DNA of 64,000 nt from Gemmatales bacterium (lineage in GTDB: Bacteria; Planctomycetota; Planctomycetia; Gemmatales; HRBIN36): contig JANXCQ010000006.1 in assembly GCA_025060195.1 (NCBI GenBank), positions 95,480-159,479 of the forward strand, read 5' to 3'. Below, in pieces: positions 19,580 to 29,630 of this stretch. A program made the position numbers and the translations under genes. Numbering within the stretch: the stretch's first letter is position 1; each line of letters opens with the position of its first letter. Below the pieces are notes generated by a model. The model worked only from the letters and a program-made list of their open reading frames with translations, did not search any database and had not been told where the DNA came from.

Positions 19580-20350
19580 AAGCGGCCATCCCGTCAGCAC
19601 TAGCAGCTGTAACTCAGTTTCTTGGAGGTCGAACTGTGGATATCGACCATGTGGCTGAGAAAAGTAATCTTGCTGGCAGGTAAATACGCAGATTACATGG
19701 CAAGAGTTGGTGCCATTCATCCGAAAGTGGAAAGCTTACCCAGGTACTCTTAGAAGCCATCCAATACCACATGGACCTATCAAAGCGCCCAATTGTTCTA
19801 CCCAAGCGGTTTCTCCGAAGTACGTCGGTTGGAAAATCGAATTGCGCGTAGTGATGGGCAAACGATGTGGGCACAATTCAGCAAGGGAAGCATTGCAGTA
19901 AGTCGCGGGCTACACCAGTTGCAACGAGGTTTCTGACCGACGTTTCCGCCTCAACTCCAAACGCAAGCCACGCGATAACGACGCCTCCTTTGGTTGGCTG
20001 CATGGCAAGTAGCACGATACATTTCTGCTTTGCGGCCCACGCGTGCGCTTTGCCCATGTGGCTACCGATCCGCAGAAGCTCCGCCTCCGCTTGTGTGTGT
20101 CCAACGCCAAACCACGTAAAACGCTTGTACATGCCGGATGAATTTCCCAGGGCCGCTCTCGTTTCGATTCCTTCCAGGTTTATCATTTTTGGAGCCTCGC
20201 GACTTGATTTCAACTGGAACATTTGCTGGCGTTAGCGCAGCATCCAAACACCTCGATATTCTCCTTAGGCCCGGCGACCTGGTCGAGTGCGAAATTGAGT
20301 TTATCGGCATCCTGCGCAATCCTGTCATTTGCGAAACCCGATCCCGATAA
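19580..20350 (+). pseudogene. Fumarylacetoacetate hydrolase (FAH)-family gene, heavily decayed
   Basis: Fragments in order across frames match one FAH-family protein (hydrolases/isomerases of aromatic and sugar catabolism; ~280 residues). KVILLAGKYADYMARVG (from ~19661) fits the domain start. After TAG at 19751, KPSNTTW and YPSGFSEV follow. A frame change gives VGWKIELRVVMGKRCGHNSAREALQ, with TAA at 19899, then VAGYTSCNEVS. The same frame continues through a TAG at 20010 with HDTFLLCGPRV and DPQKLRLRL to TGA at 20139. A second frame change gives LEPRDLISTGTFAGV and RPGDLVECEIEFIGILRNPVI to the end. The IEL piece sits at the metal-binding E-x-E site, where the second Glu is lost. Three stops and at least two frameshifts rule out function. 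Confidence 0.85.
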
Positions 20351-20607
20351 AAACAGGGTCACCTTCTCACGTCACCAGGGTTGAAGCCCCCACCAATGAT
20401 GCGACTATGAGGGCTAATGCTGGTGGGCGCAGGTTTTGTCGCAGTTGGGTTCGGGAGGGCAGAAGCAAGGTCGCGGTAAACGGTGTATTGCACGTACGCA
20501 GATAAAATGGGCGCACAGGCGCCACCGCAAGGTAGGATGGCGCACTCGACTCGGTACACCAGATGGCCGTCCTTCAGGGCGGGTCGAACGGGAAACTGGA
20601 GGGCAGC

Positions 20608-21435
20608 ATGCGGTTATGGCTTTTTGGCAACGGGGCCAAGCCGGGCGTCGCCGAGTGGGCTGAACGGCTCCGCGACGCATTACAGCACGTGTGCACCATC
20701 ACAGCGTTCGACCTGACAGGCCAAAGCGACCTGAGCCAATCGGAGGCGGACTTAGCCCTGGTAGTGGGCGGCGATGGCGCGATTCTCCGCGCGGCGCGAC
20801 AAATGGGGTATCGGCAGCGACCTGTACTGGGTGTCAATCTGGGCCGACTCGGTTTCCTCGCGGAGGTGTCGCCTCACGAGTTGCTGGCGCAGCTCGACCA
20901 GTTAGTGGCGGGAAAATTTCGCGTGTCGCGACACGTGATGTACGAATGCACCGTGACCGGGCCGGAACTCCAGCGGACTACCCTAGGACTGAACGAAATC
21001 GTGATTTACCATGGTCCGCCGTTTCGTCTTATTGAAATCGAACTTTACGTCGAGGGAGAGCTAGCGGCTCGCTATGGCGGAGATGGTTTTATTCTCAGTA
21101 CGCCTATTGGGTCCACGGCACACAATCTCTCAGCAGGGGGCCCGATTTTGCACCAGGAATTGGCCGCCTTTGTGGTCACCTTTATCTGTCCGCACATGTT
21201 GACCAACAGGTCGCTGGTGGATCGTGCGGATAAGACCTACTGCATCCGCCTGCCAAAGGCCGGGCCTGGTACCACTTTGATTCTCGATGGACAGGATTCG
21301 ATCCCAGTATCCTCCCAGCACACCATCACCGTGCGGCAAGCGCCGGTCTGGTTTCAATTGGTTCACTTGCCGGGCCATAGCTATTACCGTACCTTACGGG
21401 ATAAACTCCATTGGAGCCTTTCGCCACCTGGGTAA
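20608..21435 (+). CDS. nadK: NAD kinase
   Basis: Makes NADP+ from NAD+ and ATP (or polyphosphate). The start is ATG 20608, preceded by GGAGGG five bases upstream, not the longer frame from 20563; this gives 275 residues. The catalytic GGDGAILRAAR motif, LGVNLGRLGFLAEV, LNEIVI and GDGFILSTPIGSTAHNLSAGGPI are all present in order and spacing. One departure from the common GSTAYSLSAGGP is H-N in place of Y-S/N. The C-terminal LILDGQD matches the family's beta-sandwich region. A single-copy housekeeping gene lying between the FAH remnant and the sulfatase. Confidence 0.95.
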   Translation: MRLWLFGNGAKPGVAEWAERLRDALQHVCTITAFDLTGQSDLSQSEADLALVVGGDGAILRAARQMGYRQRPVLGVNLGRLGFLAEVSPHELLAQLDQLVAGKFRVSRHVMYECTVTGPELQRTTLGLNEIVIYHGPPFRLIEIELYVEGELAARYGGDGFILSTPIGSTAHNLSAGGPILHQELAAFVVTFICPHMLTNRSLVDRADKTYCIRLPKAGPGTTLILDGQDSIPVSSQHTITVRQAPVWFQLVHLPGHSYYRTLRDKLHWSLSPPG

Positions 21436-21518
21436 GCCCATCCTTGACGGCCGCGTGCATTCGGATCTTGCTAAGTGTTCCTAAGGCTTGGGATGGATGC
21501 AAACTTGGGGGTGTAGTT

Positions 21519-22886
21519 ATGCTGTGTAGATTGACAATACTAGTGCTGGTGGTCGGTGTGATGTTGCCTGGCCCAGTCAGGGCACAAATGCCGCCTAACA
21601 TCGTGTTGATTGTAGCCGATGATTTGGGCTGGGCTGACCTGAGTTGCTTCGCACCCTCCTTATGGCACACGCCCAACTTGGACCGACTGGCCCGGGAGGG
21701 CATACGCTTTACCGATGGATATGCGGCTAGTTGTGTATGTTCTCCGACGCGTGCGGCCCTGATGACAGGCCGTCACCCAGCGCGCCTGCATTTGACCACG
21801 TTTCTGCCGGGCCGAAAAGATTGGCCCGACCAGAAGCTGCTTCAGCCGGTCATTCGTCCCGCGTTGCCAAAAGAAGAAGTGACCCTGGCAGAATTGCTGA
21901 AAGCGCGAGGCTACGTATGTGGACATTTCGGTAAATGGCATCTGGGCGAGGGACCTGAGGCTAGTCCCCTCGCCCGGGGATTCGACGTCTATCGTGGAGC
22001 GGTGGGGCGCTACTTTCGGTTCAAAGGCCCTAACCTGGTGGCGCGGGACGAGCAGGAGTATCTCACAGACCGCCTCACTGAAGAGGCGGAACGCTTTCTA
22101 GAAGCGCATCGTGACCGACCCTTCTTTCTTTACCTGCCCCATTTTGCCGTGCACATACCCCTCGAGGCAAAGCCGGAGTTGCTGGCCCACTACCAAAGGA
22201 AAGCCGCACAGGCCGGCAACGATCTCGTGCGAAAAAATCCCCATTATGCAGCGGTGGTGCACAGTCTCGACGAGAGTGTGGGCCGCATCCTGAAAAAACT
22301 CGACGATTTGGGGCTTCGCGAGCGCACCCTTGTGGTCTTCACCTCTGACAATGGTGGCCTATCAGTTGTCGAGGGGCCACACACTCCTGCGACTTCTAAC
22401 GCTCCTCTTCGCTTGGGAAAAGGTTATCTTTACGAAGGCGGTATCCGCGTGCCGTTACTGATTCGCTGGCCAGGCGTCGTGGCGCCTACACAGGTATGTT
22501 CTGTGCCCGTGCGCAGTGAAGACTTGTTTGTGACCCTAGTGGAGGCTGCCGGGGCCCACTTACCCAAGGATCGCGAGTTCGACGGTGTTAGCTTGCTATC
22601 CCTTCTACGCGGACAAGCGCAACAATTGCGGCGGGACTACCTTTATTGGCATTTTCCCCACTACAGCAATCAGGGCGGCAAGCCTTGCGGGGCGATTCGC
22701 TTTCGGGATTGGAAGTTGATCGAGCATTACGAGGACGGCGAATTAGAGCTATACAATCTGCGAGATGATTTAGGCGAGACGCGGAACGTAGCGGCCCAAC
22801 ATCCTGACTTGCGGGATGAACTCCAGAGGGAATTGGCCCATTGGCGACAACGCATCCGTGCTCCGATGCCAAGGCCTCGTGATTAA
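21519..22886 (+). CDS. Type I sulfatase (arylsulfatase A family), exported
   Basis: Hydrolyses sulfate esters, in planctomycetes usually on sulfated polysaccharides. The start at ATG 21519 (GGGGGTG upstream) gives a Sec signal peptide (MLCRLTILVLVVGVMLPGPVRA) and 455 residues. Metal ligands DDLGWAD follow at the mature N-terminus. The signature CSPTRAALMTG holds Cys74, which must be converted to formylglycine. GHFGKWHLG, HFAVHIP, FTSDNGG and KGYLYEGGIRVPL are the usual active-site and fold motifs. The C-terminal part holds WKLIEHYEDGELELYNLRDDLGE. A SUMF1-like gene exists at 60.3 kb but seems unable to serve as the maturase. Directly follows nadK. Confidence 0.95.
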   Translation: MLCRLTILVLVVGVMLPGPVRAQMPPNIVLIVADDLGWADLSCFAPSLWHTPNLDRLAREGIRFTDGYAASCVCSPTRAALMTGRHPARLHLTTFLPGRKDWPDQKLLQPVIRPALPKEEVTLAELLKARGYVCGHFGKWHLGEGPEASPLARGFDVYRGAVGRYFRFKGPNLVARDEQEYLTDRLTEEAERFLEAHRDRPFFLYLPHFAVHIPLEAKPELLAHYQRKAAQAGNDLVRKNPHYAAVVHSLDESVGRILKKLDDLGLRERTLVVFTSDNGGLSVVEGPHTPATSNAPLRLGKGYLYEGGIRVPLLIRWPGVVAPTQVCSVPVRSEDLFVTLVEAAGAHLPKDREFDGVSLLSLLRGQAQQLRRDYLYWHFPHYSNQGGKPCGAIRFRDWKLIEHYEDGELELYNLRDDLGETRNVAAQHPDLRDELQRELAHWRQRIRAPMPRPRD

Positions 22887-23031
22887 CTCGACGCAGTTGT
22901 GCCTACCCACATTGTTTTTGTCCGCATCGAGTGCCACGTTTGCATATTCCGCATGTTTACTGTGGTAAAATCACAACGACAGAGAGAACGACCACGCCGT
23001 GCCAAAACCGGAATGTCATGGAGGAAACCAA

Positions 23032-25710
23032 ATGGTCGAGCGGCTCCAGGATTTCGACCCTGTGGAGACGCAAGAATGGCTAGATTCACTAGATGCTGTC
23101 TTAGAAGCTCGCGGGGCTGCGCGGGCACAATTCCTGGCCGAGCGCATTGTCGAACGGGCCCAGCAACGCGGCGTGCCGTTACGCTTGGGCTTCACCACTC
23201 CTTATGTCAACACCATCCCCGCAAGCGAAGACCCGCCTTATCCTGGCGACCGGGTTCTAGAGCGGAGAATTTCTAGCATCATCCGCTGGAACGCTATGGC
23301 CATGGTGGTGCGGGTTAATCGGAAGTATCCTGCCGTGGGCGGACATATTGCCACCTTCGCTTCTATCGCCAAACTCTATGAGGTCGGCTTTAATCACTTC
23401 TTCCGCGGCAGCATCGACAAAGAAGTTGGCGACTACGTTTATTTCCAAGGCCATTCCGCTCCAGGTATCTACGCCCGCGCTTACCTGGAGGGTCGCATCT
23501 CCGAGGCACAGTTAGAAAACTTCCGCATGGAACTCTTACCCGGCGGCGGATTACCCTCCTATCCGCACCCCTGGCTCATGCCGCATTTCTGGGAGTTTCC
23601 CACCGTGTCCATGGGACTTTCCCCTATGATGTCCGTGCAGCAGGCACGTTTCTTGCGCTACCTCCAACATCGCGGCATCGCCGACACTTCGAATACGCGC
23701 GTCTGGTGTTTCCTCGGCGACGGTGAAATGGACGAACCCGAATCCGCGGGGGCGATTTATCTGGCCGGTCGCGAAGAATTGGACAACCTCATCTGGGTGG
23801 TTAATTGCAATCTCCAACGGCTCGACGGTCCAGTACGGGGCAACGGTAAGATCATCCAGGAACTGGAAGCGCTCTTCCGCGGCGCGGGTTGGAACGTCAT
23901 CAAAGTCATTTGGGGCTGCGATTGGGACCCCTTGTTGGCTGCCGATAAAGACGGTCTGCTCGTGCGTCGCATGAATGAAGCAGTGGACGGTGATTACCAG
24001 AAATACGCGGCTTCCGATGGAGCCTATATTCGTCAGCATTTCTTCGGCAAATATCCACCGTTGCTCAAACTGGTCGAACACCTCAGTGACGAGCAACTAC
24101 CGCGCTTACGGCGTGGTGGCCATGATCCCGTCAAGGTGTACGCGGCCTATAAACGGGCAGTTGAACATCGCGGCCAGCCTACAGTCATCCTGGCGAAGAC
24201 CATCAAGGGCTACGGTCTCGGTGAAGCGGGCGAGGCACGCAACATTGCTCATCAGCAGAAGAAACTCGAAGAGCAACACCTCCGCGAGTTCCGAGACCGC
24301 TTCGACTTGCCCATTCCCGATAGCAAGATTCCTGAAGTTCCCTTCTACCATCCCGGGCCGAAGAGTCCCGAGGTGGAATATCTCCTCGAGCGACGTCGCG
24401 CTCTGGGGGGATTTTTGCCGCGGCGCGTCATGCGAGCCGCTCCGCTGCGGGCACCGTCTTTGGAACTTTTCCAAGAATTTCTCAAAGGTTCCGGAGCAGG
24501 TCGGGAAGTCTCCACGACCATGGCCTTCGTGCAGATGCTCAATCTGCTGATGCGCGACAAGACCATTGGCAAACTCATCGTCCCCATCGTGCCCGACGAG
24601 GCCCGCACCTTCGGCATGGATGCGCTCTTCCGACCGTTCGGTATCTATTCCCCTAAAGGCCAGCTGTACGAACCCGTAGATAAAGGCATGCTCATTTACT
24701 ACCGTGAAGCAACAGATGGTCAGATTCTCGAGGAAGGCATCAACGAAGCGGGAGCGATGGCCTTGTTCACCGCGGCGGGAACTACTCCGGCTCTGCGGGG
24801 CATCAACACGATTCCCTTTTATATCTTCTACTCCATGTTCGGCTTCCAGCGTGTCGGCGATTTCATCTGGGCCAACGCCGATTCGCGTGGCAAAGGTTTC
24901 CTGATGGGCGCGACTGCAGGACGCACCACGTTAGCAGGCGAAGGTCTGCAACATCAGGACGGTCACAGTCACGTTCTCGCCTCAACTGTGCCGAACGTTC
25001 AACCCTACGACCCTGCATTCGCGTTTGAGTTAGCGGTCATTATCCAGGACGGCATCCGCCGCATGTATGAACTCCAGGAAGACATCTTCTACTACATCAC
25101 GCTTTACAACGAGCGTTATGAGATGCCACCTATTCCAGACGGTGAAAAGGTGCGCGAAGGCATCCTGCGCGGTCTCTACAAATTCCGCCCTGCCCCCCGC
25201 CCCTCCCGGCGCGCACTGCGGGTTCACATACTCGCCTCAGGGCCGATGGTCGTCGAGGCCTTGCGCGCCCAGACCATGCTCGATGAACAGTTCCACATTC
25301 AGGCCGACGTCTGGAGCGTCACCAGTTTCGTCCTGCTTCGCCGCGAGGCCTTAGAAATCGAGCGCTGGAACTGGTTACATCCTGAAGCCCCACCTCGCAA
25401 GCCTTATATCACCCAACTTATGGAGGCGGAACCCTGGCCCGTCGTCGCCGTGTCCGATTACATGAAAATACTACCCGACGGCTTGGCCAAGTGGGTCCCG
25501 CAAGGAATTTTTTCCCTGGGCACCGACGGTTTCGGACGCAGCGCCGACCGACCAATGCTGCGACGCTTTTTCGAAGTGGATGCAGAATCCATTGTGTTGG
25601 CCGCGTTATACCAACTGGCGCGAGCGGGCAAACTGGAAACGCGCCGGGTCACCCAAGCGATGAAGCAACTCGGCCTCGACCCCGACAAACCCAACCCTGC
25701 CGCTTGCTAA
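23032..25710 (+). CDS. aceE: Pyruvate dehydrogenase E1 component, homodimeric type
   Basis: Thiamine-diphosphate enzyme that decarboxylates pyruvate and passes the acetyl group to the E2 lipoyl domain. The start at ATG 23032 is set by GGAGG seven bases upstream; 892 residues, close to the ~887 of the Escherichia coli enzyme. The TPP/Mg motif is GDGEMDEPESAGAI...NLIWVVNCN. Also seen are GHSAPGIYARAYLEGR, AKTIKGYGLG, and in the second half FGMDALFRPFGIY and EGLQHQDGHSH. The homodimeric form is the gammaproteobacterial type and is also common in planctomycetes. No E2 (aceF) or E3 (lpd) gene adjoins it; the region downstream is a long gene-free stretch. Confidence 0.97.
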   Translation: MVERLQDFDPVETQEWLDSLDAVLEARGAARAQFLAERIVERAQQRGVPLRLGFTTPYVNTIPASEDPPYPGDRVLERRISSIIRWNAMAMVVRVNRKYPAVGGHIATFASIAKLYEVGFNHFFRGSIDKEVGDYVYFQGHSAPGIYARAYLEGRISEAQLENFRMELLPGGGLPSYPHPWLMPHFWEFPTVSMGLSPMMSVQQARFLRYLQHRGIADTSNTRVWCFLGDGEMDEPESAGAIYLAGREELDNLIWVVNCNLQRLDGPVRGNGKIIQELEALFRGAGWNVIKVIWGCDWDPLLAADKDGLLVRRMNEAVDGDYQKYAASDGAYIRQHFFGKYPPLLKLVEHLSDEQLPRLRRGGHDPVKVYAAYKRAVEHRGQPTVILAKTIKGYGLGEAGEARNIAHQQKKLEEQHLREFRDRFDLPIPDSKIPEVPFYHPGPKSPEVEYLLERRRALGGFLPRRVMRAAPLRAPSLELFQEFLKGSGAGREVSTTMAFVQMLNLLMRDKTIGKLIVPIVPDEARTFGMDALFRPFGIYSPKGQLYEPVDKGMLIYYREATDGQILEEGINEAGAMALFTAAGTTPALRGINTIPFYIFYSMFGFQRVGDFIWANADSRGKGFLMGATAGRTTLAGEGLQHQDGHSHVLASTVPNVQPYDPAFAFELAVIIQDGIRRMYELQEDIFYYITLYNERYEMPPIPDGEKVREGILRGLYKFRPAPRPSRRALRVHILASGPMVVEALRAQTMLDEQFHIQADVWSVTSFVLLRREALEIERWNWLHPEAPPRKPYITQLMEAEPWPVVAVSDYMKILPDGLAKWVPQGIFSLGTDGFGRSADRPMLRRFFEVDAESIVLAALYQLARAGKLETRRVTQAMKQLGLDPDKPNPAAC

Positions 25711-28647
25711 AGGCTCTTGTCCCCGTACTGGCTTGACGAGTGCACGGTATTACTAACAGGTCATCGACCTGCGAATTGCGATACGCTCTTATCCCCGTAG
25801 TGGCTTGCCTGGGACACTCTCTAACAACTTAGCCGAGACACTCCAATCTGCTAACTTTCAACCGCAACGCTAATTTGTAGCAAACGGTTTCTTGTAGCGT
25901 CCACCGTAACCTCCGCAATGTCGCACCAGCATACCATCGCTGTAAAAGAACGTGTGAGGGCTGCAGCTAAGTGGCAACTCCCAGATACAACCCGAGAACC
26001 TGCAAGCTGGCCAGAACGATTAGTCCCTAGCACGCCGAACTAATAATATTCCAGTGTTTAAATCCATTTAGCATGGCTCCCCTTCTAACGTCCGTCCGTA
26101 GGATCGTCATTAGAATATATTCGCGTAACTAGTTTAGAGACTAAACGAGAGGCGGCCCGGTAGGAGCAGATATTGAAACTAGAACTACATCAACTACTGC
26201 GCGACTGTTAGACTAACAAACACTATCGGTTCACCTCACAGTACATGATTAATCCGGCTTCTTCAATTTGGCTAATTTCAATGGGAAATGCCTATCTGAG
26301 ATAAGTTCGTACCTGAACAGCTCTGACCCAATATTCTAGCATCATAACTAGGGGCATTAAGGGCTCGCGATCACCTAGTATAGTAGCTAAGATAAGCGGT
26401 TACCCGATGTAGATTGAAAACTCATCAAAGTCGTGGCTAATTATGTACTCGCGGTAGCATGCGATACATGCTGTTCCCGTAGCTAGAGACCGTGGACACA
26501 TTCGTCTCCGCCGTCAACACCTCTAAGCCTGCCTCAGAATGTAGCCAGATCTCTGCTAAAGCATCATAAGTCTTTTGTACTCGATGCACGAAAGCATCAG
26601 TTCCCTAGTGCGCTTGTCAGGATATCAAGGCTAAGTATGGACACTGGCCCCGCCAGGATGTGCCGTAAAAGAGCATGATGGCTCACCTCATACCAACAAG
26701 GTAACTAAAATCAAAGCGCGCGTTCATGTGGCAACCATCGATACCGAAATAATGTTAGGGGCTAACTTGCGTTCGTTAATGCCGCTCCGAAGACGAGGCA
26801 AGAATGATCGCGAGGGATCAATTGCGTCCGTAATCTTAATCCGCCCGGACCGTTTCACTTCTCTGTTCATCCACGTTGTAACGACCAATAACAGCCCCAG
26901 GCCTAAAGATGCCGCGATAGTGACCAAGGCGTCGAAGCCCATGTTGACATCCAGCCAGCGCTTGCGCACCGCGGAACTCACGATTTGCCCAGCCTCCAAC
27001 GCGCGAACCTGCGGCACACTTGGCGAAGGGATGTTAGTAGACCCCTGGTGCGATGACTAGTGACCATAGTGCGGCCAAACTTTACGACCTTGAGAAAGGA
27101 ATAGAAAAACTCAATGGCCAGAATTGAGAGGCCAAACCTCAGTAGAGGCAGACTCAGGCTACGACGGCATTCCACCTTTGCTCGTCTAGGCTTTAGAGAA
27201 TTGATAAGGAGGGTTAACGACATCTAACTCGCCTGAAGGCGATGCCCTAGCCGGGTTCATGGCCGACTCTGCTCTTCTAAATGCTCGCAAGCAAGACGAA
27301 GCTTAACTAGTACAACACGCCCTAAACGTGAGAGGCACTGTGAATCTTAGGCATATCGGATCATGCTAAATCGCGAATCTAGCACTGGGCTAGTACACTG
27401 TGTCTGCGGGCGAAATAGCATTCGCCGCAACGCCACGGAGCACCTTAGGCTTGCCCGTCTAGTGCATAATGAGCAATCCACGACCGACTATTGGTCAGCA
27501 TTGCAATAATAACAGGACTAACCATAAGCGAAAATAAACATGAGTCCGCCTGGGGATGCTAGTTCCATTATGACGTTTTGAAATAATCCTGGTGTTAGGA
27601 CAGTGATGTTAAGCGTCCATGACCCGGCTAATCTTGCACAGAGTCTAATGAATGCTAGATATCTCAGACAGAAATCCTCTATAGTTCCCTTAGATCATAA
27701 TAATATTGAGACTAATCCTATAGTGGCCTCTATCGTCTCTAAGAGTATTTTCGCTCTGGTCTTTAGAACTTCAATTACATCAAGCTAGCAAGGGCCAAAC
27801 GGGTTTCGTCCTTCTCTTAGTAAGCACGCGGCTTCCTTAGAAGCTGCATGCTTAGTATCACTCTGGATTCGTCTGGGTAGTGCCCAGTCTTAAGTATTAG
27901 ATAAAGCGTGGATTGTACGAATTGATGCAGAGGGTCGCAAACCAACGCCGATGGAAGCGGATTTATGATACTAAGAGCGCCACGGATGCGATACGTGTTG
28001 GCTCGGGATTTTCGATACAGCTGTCGGTGATAATGGACTTGTCAATAACGTCCATTAGCCCGTGAGCCTTTCTCTGTGTATATCTAAAAAGCCTGTGATT
28101 TTATACTTTGGACGAACCGGGAATTATCTAGTTGTCGTAGAGGGAGCCGGGTCATTTGGTGTTATATATGCCGAGACATGGCTAGCAATGGAATAGGTTT
28201 AGTACGTTCCTTGACCCAAACCAAACGGGGTGTCCGCTGTCATAATTGACGGATGACAGATGCAAGTTCCGGGAAGCGGGGCGTCATTAGCTGATCTGCA
28301 TCGGTTGTTATGCCATATTATATGGACGAGCAGGATCTGGCCGTTAGAAAGCAATGCGTGATAAGCTATCAAGTGTGTGTTATCCCTGGGAGGCTGCTTA
28401 AACGACAAGTACGAGTGATGGAAAGCAGGGCCAGCCACCAACAGGGCACGACTTTTCCCAAAGATGGGGCACACACTAAGGGGTGGGCTGGGGATGCGTT
28501 CAGGACAAGCTGACAGATTACCGCTTTTGTGAATGGTCTCAGGACGAAAGGGCTGCATTCCCGATAACGATATGCTATAAACTAATTACTCGCGACTTTT
28601 TCGCTGGTCGGCGACGGACCATCAGACGAGGTGAGCGTGTTGGGCAT
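25711..28647. other. Nearly 3 kb without a credible gene
   Basis: This is the largest gene-free stretch. By eye it is richer in A+T than the flanking genes and full of stop codons in all frames, with frequent CTAG-type words. The only protein-like piece is on the minus strand at about 26.72-27.22 kb (see separate entry). No tRNA, rRNA, tmRNA, RNase P or SRP RNA core motif, transposase fragment, direct flanking repeats or CRISPR was recognised. It ends at a degenerate tandem array. Confidence 0.6.
26724..27223 (-). pseudogene. Possible remnant of a membrane protein
   Basis: Two minus-strand frames in succession (27223-26978, then 27017-26724) look protein-like. The first contains LLRFGLSILAIEFFYSFLKVV, the second RKRWLDVNMGFDALVTIAA followed by SLGLGLLLVVTTWMNREVKR, each with a hydrophobic stretch flanked by basic residues as in transmembrane helices. 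Joining them needs a frameshift near 27000. No start with a ribosome binding site and no family match is apparent. It may be a decayed membrane protein gene or coincidence. Confidence 0.25.
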
Positions 28648-29155
28648 GGTCAGGCTCGCATCAACGCGGTCTGAGCTGGCGCGGTGAACTGATTGGTTAC
28701 ATACTTACCCTTCGGCACTGTGGTCGCAGGCCCATCCACGTGGGCTGCGTTGGCATAGCGATCTGCTTGGCTACATACTTCCCCATCAGCGGTAGGACCA
28801 GAGCGCAGCCACGTGATCGAAGCTAAAAAGATGAACTTCTTCCTTTCACCGTTGCTCGTCAACGGCAGGCTTAGGTGTGTATCCGCGTGATCTAGGCTGG
28901 GGCGGCGAACTGGCTGGTTACGCACTTTCCAATGAATCATAAAGTCGGGCGCGCATCGGCGTGGTCGGTGCTGGGGCGGAGAGAGTGAGAGTGAGCGGTT
29001 GCGCACTTCCCAAGCGGCGGTATGGTCAGGCCTGCGCCCGCGTGATCTGCGCTAGGATGGCGGATCGTTTGGTTACGTACTCCCTAAGCGATGACGTGGT
29101 CAGGGGGAGCCCATCCGCGAGCATTGCGCTGGTGAGATGGGGGAGCATCATGTGA
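28648..29155. repeat. Degenerate tandem array, ~73-80 bp units, about 6.5 copies
   Basis: Units begin at about 28648, 28721, 28794, 28867, 28943, 29023 and 29098 (last partial). Most begin GGTCAGGC or close, continue with a CATCCGCGTGATCTGCGCTG-like core, and hold GGTTACGTACTTCCC or GGTTACATACTTACC about 45 bases in. The first three units are each exactly 73 bp; later ones are 75-80 bp through small indels, the fifth having a GAGAGTGAGAGTGAG insertion. Units are contiguous and diverged, so this is an old satellite-like array, not CRISPR. The unit length is not a multiple of three, so it is not coding. Confidence 0.8.
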
Positions 29156-29235
29156 ACATTTCCTCATCTTAGTGAAGCACGCATTTGTACTGGATTTTCT
29201 TCAGGTGTACCTTGCTAACGGGACGCGAGTTGCTT

Positions 29236-29630
29236 AGGGGTCGGTTACTGCTTTGGGGGCAGGTGTTACTTTGGCGCTGGCTATGGCTTCGGGGGCGGTG
29301 GCTCCTGCCGAGGGAGTTGATTCTGTGGTCGTGATTCTTGGTTCAGGAAAGGCGCTTGCTTGGTGGCTGGTTGACCTTTTAGCGCCAGTTGCTGCTATGG
29401 GCGATGGCTCTTGCTTCGGAAATGGTTCTGCTTTCGGGTGGTTTGCTACCTCGAGGATTGTTACTGCTTCGGCGGCAGTTGTTGCTTTTGTCGGCGGCAC
29501 TTCCCTCGAGGGTAGTTCTTGCTACGAGGGCGGTTGCTCGCTCAAAAGCAGTTGTTGCTTTGGCGCTGGTTCCTACTTCTGGGGCGGTTTTTGTTTCGAC
29601 GGCGGTAACTTGGCGCGCCATTTTGCTGCT
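29236..29630. repeat. Minisatellite, ~18-bp period, at the 3' end of the TPR kinase gene
   Basis: Plus-strand sequence is built from degenerate 18-base words close to GGTTCTTGCTTCGGGGGC (for example GGCTCTTGCTTCGGAAAT, GGTTCCTACTTCTGGGGC, GGTTTTTGTTTCGACGGC, GTTCTTGCTACGAGGGCG), with some 15-21-base variants and a few longer interruptions. The array starts inside the last ~18 codons of the kinase gene and continues past its stop. Read on the minus strand it encodes Ala/Thr/Lys/Glu/Pro-rich peptide in frames other than the kinase's, so the present kinase stop at 29573 may lie within an expanded or shifted low-complexity tail. Confidence 0.75.

Noticed and set aside
19878..20222. 114-codon minus-strand open frame
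   Set aside because: Antisense to the FAH pseudogene fragments, which match a known family; the minus frame has no motif or ribosome site.
21519..22886. Sulfatase plus SUMF1-like protein as a matched enzyme/maturase pair
   Set aside because: They lie 38 kb apart and the SUMF1-like protein lacks the catalytic Cys pair.
28648..29155. CRISPR array
   Set aside because: Repeats are contiguous, diverged and 73-80 bp with no unique spacers, and no cas gene is nearby.
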